Position numbers and translations under genes: made by a program
In this document: one piece after another, positions 35,847 through 48,160 of the stretch
Layout of the letters: each line of letters begins with the position of its first letter
Position numbering within the stretch: the stretch's first letter is position 1
The notes under the pieces: model-generated
The model's database searches: none
Seen by the model: only the letters and a program-made list of their open reading frames with translations
Told to the model about the DNA's origin: nothing
Assembly: GCF_025698545.1 (NCBI RefSeq)
Contig: NC_068576.1
Span: 52,734,390-52,798,389 of the forward strand
Source: Gossypium raimondii
Lineage: Eukaryota > Streptophyta > Magnoliopsida > Malvales > Malvaceae
Length of the DNA stretch: 64,000 nucleotides
Direction: 5' to 3'

Positions 35847-36539
35847 TCACCTCCTGGAAAACCTTGTGTCCTTCACAGTCCTATTTGTTTTGTTCTTCTC
35901 GAGAAACAATGCTCTTTCCCTCTCCTTCTCCCGCCTCTCCCTCTTCAAGCGTTCTTCCCGCAACTCTTCTATAGTCTTCTTCCCAGTTTTCCTTCCCTCA
36001 TCCTTCCGCACTCTATCTGACCCATCATTGCTACTCCCCTCTTCAACATCCGCATTCCGCCTCTCCAGGTACCATGGCAACTTTACTCCCTTTCCAGCAA
36101 TCCCATAACCCAATCGATATTTCTCGTCCTCAGGTGCCACAACCTTGGGTGCTGCCTCCTCTTTCTTCAATTTCTTCCTCTTGAACCCATCTTTCTCGGC
36201 AGTCTCTTCCTTCCCTGAACTTTTGATGGGATCGAAAATCTTAATCCCTTCAAAGAGATTAATGTGACCAGATTTGGGTTCCGGTTCAACAGCCTCTTCA
36301 GGCTCAGTAGCAGCAGCAGCAGGCTCTGAACTTCCAGGTTTATTTAATGGAGCCAAGCCACGAGCAGCCCGAAGCTGCTCAAGACGGAACTCGGCATCCC
36401 TTTTCCTTACTTGTTCACGTTTTAGCTGCTCTTCTTTGGCAGCAGCTTCTTCATCTTTCCGGACTTTCTCTCTGTTCTCGTAGTTATAAACATTCCAACG
36501 TTTTTGGGGTAAAATATTTAACCCTCCATGACCTCCCAT
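35847..36539 (-). CDS. LENG1-like protein with CIR N-terminal domain (230 aa)
   Basis: A single-exon frame starting MGGHGGLNILPQKRWNVYNY, the conserved beginning of leukocyte receptor cluster member 1 (LENG1) homologues in eukaryotes; this and the next lysine/glutamate-rich helix form the CIR_N domain (about residues 8-45), found in splicing- and transcription-corepressor-associated proteins. A basic cluster near residue 120 (KRKKLKKEE) could be a nuclear localisation signal, and the last third (KKTIEELREERLKRERREKE) is a charged helix. The block YRLGYGIAGKGVKLPWYL is also family-conserved. The 5' UTR appears split: a gtaagc donor on the minus strand after 36877 and an acceptor before 36551 imply a 325-nt intron (36552-36876). 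Likely a nuclear housekeeping protein; molecular function is not established. Confidence 0.9.
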   Translation of the reverse strand: MGGHGGLNILPQKRWNVYNYENREKVRKDEEAAAKEEQLKREQVRKRDAEFRLEQLRAARGLAPLNKPGSSEPAAAATEPEEAVEPEPKSGHINLFEGIKIFDPIKSSGKEETAEKDGFKRKKLKKEEAAPKVVAPEDEKYRLGYGIAGKGVKLPWYLERRNADVEEGSSNDGSDRVRKDEGRKTGKKTIEELREERLKRERREKERERALFLEKNKTNRTVKDTRFSRR

Positions 36540-37090
36540 AGCTACTCAATTCTAAAATTCAATGGAAAATCATCAGCATGTATTGTAGTAGGGTATTAGA
36601 AAATAGGAATTTGGGGTAAACACAAAACTATTGTCGAATGTAGACCTAATTCGGAAACTGAACATAGGATTAAAATTACTAAACAAGAAAACAAAAGGAA
36701 AATTAATGAGAACTGCAATTTCAGTTCGAATGCAATTGGGATTATGAAGCAAACTGAATTCCAATACCAAGAGAAATCAAACTGTAGATAAGGGATTCAA
36801 TTAACTTATTGGGGCTACAGTTATTACCAAAATTGAATGCCTAGATCCAAGAATAAGATAAAAAGAGTGTGCTTACCTTTTCTGCAACTTAACCCTAATT
36901 GAAACAGAAGCCTCCTTGCTTTGCGATTTCAATCGAAACAGAGGAACCCAATTCACAGCAAAAGAAAAAGAAAATTAAGAAAGGTAGAACAAAACAAAAC
37001 AGAATTTATTGTAGAGGGGTAAATACTAAATTGGGCAACTGCTGTGAATCGCCTCCTCTGTTAATGAGGCCTGGGCTGCCTTCACCAATG

Positions 37091-37119
37091 TTGGGGTTGG
37101 GTTGGGTTGGGTTGGGTTA
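37091..37119. repeat. (GGGTT)n short tandem repeat
   Basis: Five or so copies of gggtt in a row just upstream of the LENG1-like transcription unit. It is a five-base unit and so not the plant telomeric repeat. Confidence 0.8.
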
Positions 37120-37139
37120 GATAGATTAAGTCTTAATTG

Positions 37140-38653
37140 ATATGATATGATTATGTTTTATTCATAATAAATAGGTTTTTTTTATAAAATGACTCAATAT
37201 TTCTTATTATTTACAAAAATGACCTATCTTTTCAATTAAGTACATAAATGACATGAAATAGACCGTGGAAATGAGTGATGTCAATACATTTGACATCATT
37301 GTTTAAAAAATTATATTTTTTGGTGATGCCAATATATTTGACGTCACCCATATAAATACTCCTCCCATACAACCTGTATTTTGTGGGGGAGAATAAATTT
37401 GGGTGTGGTGCCAGTTTATTTGGCGTCGCCACTTTTGTTTTTTGATGTTAGATTTTTTTAAATATTTTTATTTATCTTGATTTTTAAAAAATATTTTTTT
37501 ATTTGATGGTGTCATAGAAATTTGCTGCCACTTTTTTTAAGTGTTTTAGGGGTATATTGATAAAATGAAATGATGTATATCTCTCCAAACAATTTTCGAT
37601 CATTCCCAATATTAAATTGAGTTATGAAGTAACTTTTATTTGTTGTTTAATTTAAATTTTATGATACTCTTAACACACAAAAATAATAAATTAATCCAAA
37701 TTTATTCTCTATTTGAAAAGAAGCTTGAAGAGCAATGTAAAGAAAAATCCAAATATAAAGACTAAAAGGAAAAACCTAACAACACAATTCCATTTTTCGG
37801 GCGGGTTGGGTGTGGACCATGACAAAACTATTATTGAGTAAAGCTTGATGAACACAATCCAAACGGCGTGATTTGCCGCGTTTTGACGAATAAAAGAAGG
37901 CGGGCATACCAAATAATTTATCTTTTCAGAAAGAAGATTAAAGCATAAATTAGTTAGATCAATTAATCAGCCGACATGAGATCATGAGCCATTTATATAA
38001 TAATGCCCTAATGCACAAATTACGAAAATGTCTCTAAACTTCAAACATTTTATCAAATTAAATTGATATTAAAAAAATATAGTTATTGGTTCAAATTCAA
38101 TTACATTTAACGTTAAAATGAAATGTTAGTAATTGATTTAGGCAATTAGAATATCATTAAAGTAGGTAATTACTTTATTACATCCAAATCAATTTAAGTT
38201 CCATTTTAATATAAATGAGAAATGGTATTACAAATATTTTTATTCTTATATTTTGTTTGAAATAAAAAAATTATGGATGGATGGGTTGATTCAATTGAAT
38301 AATAAGTATGATTATCATAGTTATAATTTTTAAATGAAAGTCATAATAATGATTATAAATAAAATAATTCTGAATTCATATTATTTAATTTAGATTAATA
38401 CCAAATTCATTGGATCAATAGATTGTTTATACTTGACCATGTCCATGCATGATTCATGATCATAGGCTGGTTTTGCCGAAAACCCAATTGTACCCCTAAC
38501 CCCGTTAACTAAATTATGACTAATCAGTATACCAAAATAGTATTTCAAGTTAAATATAAAGACAGACTGCTTGTCGGGACTCGAGAAAATCAAATGGCAG
38601 AGGGTTAACTAAGAATCTGCATCCAGGAGAAATATAGACAAACAAAGGAGAAG
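37140..38653. other. Intergenic region with three hairpin motifs
   Basis: No gene recognised. Dyads lie at about 37276-37298 (tgatgtcaa / ttgacatca, perfect 9-bp arms), 37321-37348 (ggtgatgcca / tttgacgtcacc) and 37408-37431 (ggtgcca / tggcgtcgcc). About 38400-38653 is the probable promoter and 5' UTR of the next gene. Confidence 0.5.
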
Positions 38654-40912
38654 ATGGGCAAGCTTGGGTGCGGCATCGATGGGGTCCTGAATGAAGCCAA
38701 ATTCAGTGAACCACTGCCATGGATTGGTGTCTACATAGCGGCAGCATCTCTTGCCTGTGCGCTTGCTATGGCCGCAGATGTTATCCATGGCTTCCGCCAT
38801 TCGAAACTATGGTTCCCTTGCAAATTATTCACCATCAATGCCACCTCCTTGACTATAATAGCCGTCGCTGTCAAACTATCAGTGGATCTGAACACCCCCA
38901 TGCCTCGTGGCCAAGATCAGCTTGCAAAACTAAGCAGCGCCGCCTTGATCTGTACGGTAATGGGTAACTCTATGCCTTCTTTAGGAACCATGGAGAATAA
39001 AGAAATATTGAGCAACGTTGTAGCTTTGGGGATACTTGTTATTACTGTTGTCGTCAATATCTGTATTCAACTTGGTACCGGTGTAATCTATGTGTTCGTT
39101 TTGGAACATGCTATCATAATGTTTCTCATGCTTGTTTTATTACTTGTTTTCAGCTTTTCAGCTTTGACTGTTCCAACTATTAAGCGTTATTTAGAACTTA
39201 AATACAAAAAGAAGTATGAAATGGCTCAAAAAGAATGCTTAATGGCAAAAGAAAGTGGCCGGCCATTAGTAGATAAACTTAGAGAAGCTCTAATGAAATA
39301 TTGGATGATGGCTCATACCTGTAGTCCCCAATTTGTTATGGGAAGATCAGTTACATGTACTGCCTCAGGTGCCTTATGTCTGTTGAGTGCTGCAACATTA
39401 GCTGAAGCCATGGTTCGATTTTATGTGATGCGTGGGTCATTTGAGTTCTGCAAAGGGGATTCTGATTATAAATGGTCAATCAATTTAGTGCTACTTACAC
39501 AGGCTGTTGCTGTTGGAATGGGTACAATTGCCCCTGCAATGAGATGGTTTCTTGCTATCAATTTCAGGTGTCCAACAAGAGGCAGGAAGAAGGGTTGCGA
39601 CAGCAACTACAAGCTAGAAGAGTACTGGATAAAGGCATTAGTGGAGATGAAAGAGTGCCCGTTGAGCTACATACCAATACATCATCCGCAATGCAGGAGA
39701 ATTCTCCATGATGCAAAGATCAAACTTCTCAACTTATGTATTGGAATTCAGGCTGGAATTGTGTTCATGAGCAAAGTGATTCGTTTCGTCTCGGTTTACT
39801 TTATGGGTACGATTTTGTTATGCTATGACCATGGTAGAGATTGGCTGATGAAATTCACACCTAACAACAGCATTAGAAATGACTCAAGTCCAGAGTCACC
39901 CCCAAACTACAAGCAGGATCTCAGCCGTTTTGTTTTGCATCTTGAAGGTGAAGATGCACTGGTTGACCTAATGATGAAGGAAAACCGAGATGCCACCGAT
40001 TACTGGTGGCAGAAAGCAAAGAAGCGACAGCCAAAACATCTCATGGAACTTTTGGAACTATCAAGACCTTCTGAGGGATTCAAAGGACTTACAGAGTTTG
40101 ACAGTTTCAAAGTACCCCCTCTAGATACTGAAGAAGCTCCAAATTGTTGGTCTCTTTCTTTGGTGACACTGACAAGCATCGCGTTTGCAGTTCCAAACAT
40201 CAATGGCTACTCAGTCAAACATCTTATAACTGGAGTAAATGAAGGCTTGGTGTATGTCAGAAGCATAGAGCACATGCACGGGAAGCTGGTAAACAACGGG
40301 AAGGCTGCGGATATTGTCTGGCTATCTGTTGAGCTGTATCATAGGTGGCTAAATGTGGACCTTCGTAAACTGTCCCTCCAAGGAAAAAGCACAAAGGAAA
40401 TACTAGAAGTACTTTCTGATTCGGCAAAGAACATATTCATGGAATTTAAGAAGAACAATGCGAATCTGTGTCTAATGGATAGCCCTTCAAAGTGGCCTAT
40501 CAAGGTATTGGCTGCTAATTCCATGTACAGGATAAGCCAATCCCTTTTGCTAGACTACAAAGACAAAAATTACGAGACGAGTGAAAGACTATTCGAAGCG
40601 ATAAGGGTCATGGTTTCTGATATATTGGCTGCTTGTCTCACCAACTTACAATGTTTCATTTCAAACAAGTGTTCGACCAGCGCCATAGAAGAGAGGGAAG
40701 AGAGTGTGAGACATGCAGCTCATGTTATGGGGAAAACTGAAAAGGTTCTGAAACTCCTCCATCAAAAATCACTTCCCGGCTTAACTCCGGATCAAATGGC
40801 AGTCATGGACGAGTGGCGATCATTGTATAAGCTGAACAGCTCTTTGTGTGACACACCACATTCTGAGTTATCTTCCCCCACTCCCCGTGAAGTGTACCTA
40901 ATTATTGACTAA
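38654..40912 (+). CDS. Plant multi-pass membrane protein of unknown function (752 aa)
   Basis: A single long exon starting MGKLGCGIDGVLNEAKFSEP. The N-terminal ~390 residues contain seven or eight hydrophobic segments (about 22-45, 57-77, 118-138, 142-175, 233-255, 277-300, 362-390) separated by short loops; a conserved-looking loop holds LAKLSSAALICTVMGNSMPS. The C-terminal ~360 residues are mostly soluble, with a region rich in charged residues (DALVDLMMKENRDATDYWWQ) and several predicted helices. I recognise this as a plant-specific uncharacterised family with the same start and intronless structure in other dicots, but know of no biochemical function. It is not a known transporter or kinase by motif. 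It stands alone between the LENG1-like gene and the VPE gene. Confidence 0.9.
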   Translation: MGKLGCGIDGVLNEAKFSEPLPWIGVYIAAASLACALAMAADVIHGFRHSKLWFPCKLFTINATSLTIIAVAVKLSVDLNTPMPRGQDQLAKLSSAALICTVMGNSMPSLGTMENKEILSNVVALGILVITVVVNICIQLGTGVIYVFVLEHAIIMFLMLVLLLVFSFSALTVPTIKRYLELKYKKKYEMAQKECLMAKESGRPLVDKLREALMKYWMMAHTCSPQFVMGRSVTCTASGALCLLSAATLAEAMVRFYVMRGSFEFCKGDSDYKWSINLVLLTQAVAVGMGTIAPAMRWFLAINFRCPTRGRKKGCDSNYKLEEYWIKALVEMKECPLSYIPIHHPQCRRILHDAKIKLLNLCIGIQAGIVFMSKVIRFVSVYFMGTILLCYDHGRDWLMKFTPNNSIRNDSSPESPPNYKQDLSRFVLHLEGEDALVDLMMKENRDATDYWWQKAKKRQPKHLMELLELSRPSEGFKGLTEFDSFKVPPLDTEEAPNCWSLSLVTLTSIAFAVPNINGYSVKHLITGVNEGLVYVRSIEHMHGKLVNNGKAADIVWLSVELYHRWLNVDLRKLSLQGKSTKEILEVLSDSAKNIFMEFKKNNANLCLMDSPSKWPIKVLAANSMYRISQSLLLDYKDKNYETSERLFEAIRVMVSDILAACLTNLQCFISNKCSTSAIEEREESVRHAAHVMGKTEKVLKLLHQKSLPGLTPDQMAVMDEWRSLYKLNSSLCDTPHSELSSPTPREVYLIID

Positions 40913-42095
40913 ATGTTGGGAAACCAGACCCAGGAGTTAGATTATGTCTAATTTTGTGATGCAGAATAGTCCATGTCTTTGTCAAAGGCTAGTCTCAATG
41001 TACATTATAGGTTCGTGACCAAGAACAGGAAACTCCATCCTTTGGTTTTCATGGAAACTCAAGTTTTCCTTCATTTGTTGTATTATATCCTTTTAGAACA
41101 GGAATCCCATCGTTGTTGGTCCAACACTTCCTGGTTACCTCGTTTACAGGCTCTGCTGTTGCATTCAATAGAATAGTATGTGATTCAGCATTTAGATTAA
41201 ATTTAAAATGTGATACGGAATAGTCCTGAATTTACCACGTAAGATTGAATACAAATATTTTTGTTTTTGAAGCAGAGCATTTTGGTATTTTTGTTTTTTT
41301 TACAATAAGAGGATTGGCAGTCCCATGGAACGCTAGGTAACCGTCGTAGGCTCTAACCGACTGAGAACTTCCGCTAGTGACGGCTGAAAATTGTTTTACT
41401 TTATTTGTTCTATATTTGCTATTACCTGAATCAATCTTGTTTAATTTGTTTTGTTGCATTTCGGCCTCCGACAAGTGACAACACCCTTATTTGTCAAGCA
41501 AGCACCAATAATGATTAATACAGACTAATAAAGACAAGCTTCTTTTATTCCATTGTCCTCTGATCACCCACCTTTTTAGCCCTCTAAAACTTCCTTCTAA
41601 GCAAGACTAAAAAACTCTGGCAGCATATACATTTGTCCAATCATAGATCAGGGAAACTGATACACAAATCTTAACAGACAAGACTGTTACCTACGGAATT
41701 TGTGGGACAACTTTTGAACAGCATTGCTTCCTATCGATAACCAAACCCAACCCAGCATAAAAGCCTTAAACCTCTCCAATAGTCTTTGCTTTTAGTTGTC
41801 CCTTCATTCTGTCAGATTTATAAGCAACTAAAGCCCAGAAGAAACACCAACTAAAAAATATATATACAGACAAAGGGATTGCCATGAGTTTAAAGAAGAG
41901 GAGTTTTGGACCCACAATTCTGAAACTATTCCCACACGTGTCAACCTGTTCTTTTGCATGGGATCTCACACACTTTAACCCACCTCCATCTTTAATACTC
42001 TCTCTCTCCCACTCCTCCTTTAGCTTCAAAGTTTTCTTATTCTCTTGTTGTGGCTGGCTTTCCTGAACCAGTTCCGTTTTATATTAAAACACCCC
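40913..42095. other. 3' region of the membrane protein gene and VPE promoter region
   Basis: About 40913-41230 is the probable 3' UTR. About 41900-42095 is the probable VPE promoter and 5' UTR, with a CT-rich tract at 41996-42015, typical of plant core promoters. No other gene is recognised. Confidence 0.4.
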
Positions 42096-45000
42096 ATGGC
42101 AAAACAAGGTTATGTTTTCCACAACAACCCGGCTTTGCTTTTCCTTCTATTATTGCTTTTTGAAGCAGCTAATGGTGGAAGAGCCACCCGGTTGAACCAC
42201 TGGGAGTCTGGAATAATCCGACTGCCTTCAGAAAAAGATGATCAGCAACTCGGAACCAGATGGGCTGTTCTCGTGGCTGGTTCATCTGGCTATGGAAATT
42301 ACAGGCATCAGGTAATAAAAACCATTTATCAACAACTATAATCCCAGTCTTTGCTTAGCTACCATTAGTTTCTAATACTGGTTTGCTTACATGGGAAAAC
42401 ACCTGTTTATTTGGAGTGCAAGTGCAGGCAGATGTATGCCACGCTTATCAACTGTTAAGGAAAGGAGGATTGAAGGAAGAGAACATTATTGTGTTTCTGT
42501 ACGATGACATAGCCATGAATGAGCTGAATCCGAGGCCAGGAATCATCATCAACCATCCCCAAGGGGATGATGTTTATGCCGGCGTGCCTAAGGTGATAAT
42601 TCTCCTTCCACTCAACATGTAATAAATGGGTGGCAACTTGGTCACTGTCCCACCCACTTAATTTTGAGTTCTTAGATTTCGTCAAGTGTACTTGCTTTTT
42701 TTTTAAGGTTTAATTACTTGGGTTAGGATTTAGAAAATTTCTAGTATAAAATAAGATTAATATCTAAGAAGAGAACAGGCAGATAATGTTTGTACAATAA
42801 TAATAATAAATCTGTGATATAATAATATATGGGTTATAGATTTGTTCAACATAAACAAACCGGTCAAGGTTACAAAATTTGTTTAATCATGATTTGTGGT
42901 GTTGGTGAGTTGTTGGTTGCGTTTTATGTTGTTCAACTTTGATTTGATAGTGATGGGAAACTTGATTTTTATAAAATGGGCCGACCCTTTTGTCATTATT
43001 GTTGCTCTGGAAGTATAATTGTAGATTAATAGATGTAATCCTATTACTTAAATTTATAATATGAGGATTGAGCCCTTAATTGATATGAGTATTGTTGTCA
43101 ATGCAGAAGGACTTGAATTTGAGTACGCTAAAGCGTATCATCTTCTTATTCTTATTTATAGGTTAAAGAGGGGCTAAGAGTAATTCTAGATATTGTGTCA
43201 AAAATAACAAATATGATTAAAACAAACCTATAATGAGATTATTTAAAAAAAATTATAATCCGAGCTTCAACATAAGTGATGACTTGCTAATCTTACCCTC
43301 TCACAAGTGGTTGCATAAAAAGATTTCTTAAAAAAAAAGGAGCTAATTTATTGTCAAATGAACAATGAAAGAAGATATTTCAACCAAAGTAGGTAAGAAA
43401 TTTTGAGGCTTAAGTCTGCTATTTGTTAATTTATTAAACATAGGACAAACATATGGGCATAAAAATTTAATTGGGAAGCCTGCTAATAATGCCTAATAAA
43501 TTACTTTGTAGATTCTCATATGTTGTCCTGTCTGTTTTATATTTCTTTTTATTTTTTTTCCTTGCGAGCCATGCACTGCTAACTTAAGGAGGGATGTGAG
43601 CTTAACTCACTTGAATTCGCTGTAATATAACCATAATGATCAATACTGATTGGACTGTATTTAATGGTAGGATTACACGGGTGAGCATGTTACTGCTGCA
43701 AATTTGTATGCAGTGCTTCTTGGTAACAGAAGTGCATTGAGTGGGGGAAGTGGAAAGGTTGTTGATAGCAAAACCAATGACAGAATATTCCTTTACTACT
43801 CCGATCATGGAGGCCCCGGAGTTCTCGGTACGTTGAAGACTTTTGTTAAGCTTCTTTCAGTGTGAAATCTTAAAATTAAGAAAGGTATGCTTCTGGTCGT
43901 TACTGATTTGAAATTTTGATTCTAGGGATGCCAAATTTGCCATTTCTGTATGCTATGGATTTTCTTGATGTCTTGAAGAAAAAACATGCTGCTGGGAGCT
44001 ACAGAGAGATGGTAACAGATATTCAAGTTTCAAAATTACTCATCCTTTGCACTTCCATGAATGGCATAATATATTTTTCCTCTCTTATATGATTGAAAAT
44101 ACTTGTATGATCTTTTACATTCCATTTCTGATGCCACCAGGTTATATATGTAGAAGCTTGTGAGAGTGGCAGTATCTTTGAAGGAATAATGCCAGAAGAT
44201 CTCAACATTTATGTAACAACAGCGTCAAATGCGCAAGAGAGTAGTTGGGGTACGTATTGTCCTGGGATGGAACCTTCTCCACCTCCGGAGTTCATCACTT
44301 GTTTAGGAGATTTGTATAGTGTGGCCTGGATGGAGGACAGGTATATGCAGTTAATTCTCCTTTGAAACTCCATTAAGACCATATATCAGCTCGACTAACA
44401 GCTATCACTAACACAAGTCCAGTCAATTCCGAGTATTTTGGCTCATTAGCTTATTTATATGCTCATGATCTGCAGTGAAACTCACAATCTGAAGAGAGAA
44501 ACCATAGAGCAACAGTATAAAACAGTAAGCGCATGCAACAAATTTCTGCGAACATTTGTTGTTGTATTTTGGACTTATGGTCGGCTTTACTCTTCAAATG
44601 GCAATGCTAATGTATTTCCACTATGCAGGTAAGGGAACGAACTTCCAATTTCAACTCATACACATCCGGTGGATCGCATGTGATGGAATACGGTAGCACA
44701 AGCATTAAAGCTGAAAAGCTTTATTTGTATCAAGGTTTTGATCCTGCTTCCGTAAACTTTCCTCCAAATGAATTAAGCCATGACACGCAAATGGAAGCTA
44801 TTAACCAGAGAGATGCAGATATTCTCTTTTTATGGCATATGGTGAGCTTGAGCTCTATTCTTTTCATTTCCCCTTCCCCGTATCTTATTTAAATTCTTTA
44901 AATTACAAGAGAAAAAAACGATATCGATGTCAGTCATTTCGTTTGTTATACAGTACAAAAATTCGGAAGATGGATCGAAGAAGAAAGAAATACTGAAACA

Positions 45001-45427
45001 GATTTCTGAGACTATGAGGCATAGAATCCACTTGGATGGCAGCATTGACTTGATTGGAACAGTGTTGTATGGACCAGCAAAAGGCTCTGTCATCCTCAAT
45101 ACCATCAGGGAACCTGGTTTGCCCCTTGTTGATGACTGGCAGTGCTTGAAATCCATGGTATTTATTATATCTTTTCCTCTCAAAATTTTAACTAGTTTTC
45201 TTCATTGTTTGATCAAGTTGTAAACCAAATCTTGAATCCAGGTTCGCTTGTTCGAAACACACTGCGGGTCACTAACTCAGTACGGAATGAAACACATGCG
45301 TGCATTTGCAAACATTTGCAACAGTGATGTTTCCCAATCCGCAATGGAGGAAGCTTGTGTTGCAGCATGCAGCAGCAGCCATGATCCAACACAATGGCAT
45401 CCTTCAAATAATGGGTATAGCGCTTGA
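42096..45427 (+). CDS. VPE: Vacuolar processing enzyme (legumain, asparaginyl endopeptidase, 491 aa)
   Basis: Nine exons: 42096-42311, 42428-42592, 43671-43827, 43926-44011, 44141-44340, 44476-44524, 44629-44841, 44954-45157, 45242-45427; all GT-AG, phases agree, total 491 residues, the normal length for plant VPEs. An N-terminal signal peptide (hydrophobic core [14 protein letters not shown]) sends it to the secretory pathway and vacuole. The C13 catalytic domain begins at [20 protein letters not shown]. Catalytic His (about 173, in [14 protein letters not shown]) and Cys (about 215, in [14 protein letters not shown]) are both present. The C-terminal prodomain ([20 protein letters not shown] onward) that blocks the active site until acidic autoactivation is intact. 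VPEs cleave after Asn (and Asp) to mature storage proteins and vacuolar enzymes and act in vacuolar cell death. The isoform (seed or vegetative) is not resolved. Intron 2 is unusually long (1,078 nt). Confidence 0.96.
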
Positions 45428-48160
45428 TTGAGGAATCCATGTGCCCAAGGCCATTCACTACCATTAAATCTGAATCGTTTTCAAAGTTAGTTTAGTATGT
45501 TAGGTTTTTCTGCTAGATGCACTTTTATCACAAGGTTGTAGCCACCTAGCAGATGGGTTGTAGACACATACATATTAAATAGCTTAAGGTAAACAGAGAT
45601 ATGTTGTTATCTTAATAGAGGATTAATATTACAGGTATACCAAATACAAAATAATAGTTGTTTGAAGACATAGTCTTATGCTAAGATCTATAGAGGAGCT
45701 GTTGAAGTATGTAATTTATATTTTGGTCCTCTACTATAAAATAAACACCTATGATAGGAAATTGTACTATTGTAGTCTTTGAGCCTCTGTTTCTTTGATT
45801 GTTGACCTATACATAGGCATGTTCTTCCCCACTTACAAATGATTTTTTTCAGCTTATTGTTGAGAATCAAATTATTTTTAGAGAAATTAAATATAACAAC
45901 ATATGTTCCAAAAACCTTTTATTTATTTCATTAATTAAATAACTTGCAATCATATTAAATATTGATTTAAAAAAGAAGAATGGCATCAAAGGACAAAGTC
46001 CGACTCCGAATATAATTTTCCAAAGATACCAATCTATTTAATTAGGAATGACAGGTTAAATGGTCGGCAACTGGATTTTTGGGATCCTCTTTTGAGATTT
46101 TTGACCCAGTAATTTTTACCAAATAAAAGTTAGAAAAAAGAAGAAAACCAGGATTATAATCAAACCTGATAAAACTCCCACAAGAGCCTAATTATTAAGC
46201 AAATGTGGATCTGTCAGATCGGTTCCTAATTATTTTTATGGAAACAGGCCCAACTCCCATCAGTGTGTTGCTCTTGTTGTACATACTAATCTAACAATTA
46301 TTCCTTTTTTGCTGTTTAATTTAGCAAAGTCAAGCTTGCACATGGGTGTTGGGTTTTCGACGTGACGAAGTAAAAACTTGTTGTACTGTATGGTGTTAGG
46401 TTTTATAAAATTAAAAAGAATGCTTTTTATGGAACATATAGTCGTGGCTGAGGAGATTCTCATGTATCTCAACTAAGTAATGAAGTTTTGAAAAAGTCGG
46501 AACAAGGTTCAATGAGAAAAGTAAAAGATGAGGTTAAAAAAAGAAAACGTATTGTTTTTTTGCATGAATAAATTAGTAAGACACGTATGGAGTTTTAGTA
46601 GCCATTTATATTTAATGATGTCAAAACTAGGGATCGATGGTTTCGTTTTAAGTTTGTATAAATGCTGAAAATATTCATGTTTGTCAATGTTATTTACATT
46701 CAGTTAGAACTGCTCATAGGTCGAGAAAGGTCCATTTAAGTAAAAATATAAGCTTGAAAAATGGGTCTAGACAAAAAGATAATGCCTGTTTAAAAAATAG
46801 GTCGAGCCTCGAGTAAGGTATTTTTTGTTCTGGCTCGGCTCAACCCAAATTCACAAAAAAAAAACAAAAAAAAAATCTACTATTTTTTGTTGTTTTAATA
46901 TTATTTTCTTGTTTTCTCCCTGTTTTACTACCATTTTAATATTACGTTACTATTATTTTGTTGTTATTGTTTAGATATTGTAGGACACTTGTTTAATTTG
47001 ATTGTTAATTTTGTTATTATTTTACAGGTATTTGTTTGTTAAATTGCATCTATCTTAATGTTATTTAAGTATACATATTTTTTAAAATTTATTTTCAATT
47101 TGTTGAGAAATATTTATTTTAATATTTTTAGTATTTTTGATGTATTATATATTTATATTTAAAAATAATATAAAAATTTTAATACGGGCGAGTCGAGTCC
47201 AGGTTTTAGCATTTTTATCTTGGTCGGGCTTGGACAAAATTTTAGGTCTATTTTTAGAACCGAGCCTAAACCTAGCAAACGAGCCTAAATTTTTTGTTGA
47301 ACCCAACCCAGCCCATGAACACCTACTATAGCTTGTTCTACCTATTTTTTCATTAATAATTTCTTCAATGTAATACTATCAAATTATATATTTATAAATA
47401 AATATAGCATATTCACATATTAATGATTTTGTATATATTATATATAATAAAAATATAAAATATGCATAGAATGTTTGTAAGAGGCAAAATAGTAATTTTA
47501 AAAGTTGGGTGGGATGGAGCAAAACAAGCATTTAAAACAGTTGCTCACTCCACTTTAGAGCTGCACATGGATCGGCCCCTCTCGCTAAAAATAATTTGTT
47601 TTACTGTTTAAAAATTAATAAAATAATTTTTATTATCTAAATTGAAATTGGGTAGGGTCAACCAAGTATACAAAGATCTTTATTTAAGCCCGACCCAAGT
47701 TGAATCGAGTAGATTATTCAACTCTTGAATAGGTTTACTCTATTGTGAGTATTCATATTTTTTACAAAAGAAAATTCTCTCCATTCCAAATAAATTGAAA
47801 TCGATAAAGCGACTTGAATTTTGTTAATCTTAATTAAAATACAATTCAATAAATATAGTATAAACTAATGGTAAAATGGATAAAATTTTATGTCAACACT
47901 TTATTAATAGTTATATAAGAAATATTTAATTTAAAACTAATTATATTACCTAATTTAAAGGAACTCAAACTAAAAGAGGGAATAAATAAAGAAAAAGGAG
48001 ACCGTAATACGGAATAAGTCAATAAATTAATGCTTATCCATTCTTTTAATATTTAAACTTTTCTTTTACTGTAAAAAAACATTAACACCTTCCTGTATTT
48101 ACAAAAAAAAAAACAAAGCGAAATCAATTTTTTACCCGCCATTAAAGATAGGGGGACATA
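45428..48160. other. Intergenic region with degenerate repeats
   Basis: No gene recognised. The stretch about 46700-47330 looks like an old non-autonomous element: an end like aactgctcataggtcgag is approximately inverted at gcccatgaacacctactat, with repeated gagcct/aggctc words. A second related remnant starts near 47558 (agagctgcacatggatcgg). The remainder is AT-rich. Confidence 0.45.

Noticed and set aside
35812-36541. Plus-strand frames over the LENG1-like gene
   Set aside because: Antisense shadows; the minus strand encodes a conserved full-length protein.
37091-37119. Possible interstitial telomere repeat
   Set aside because: The unit is GGGTT, not the plant TTTAGGG.
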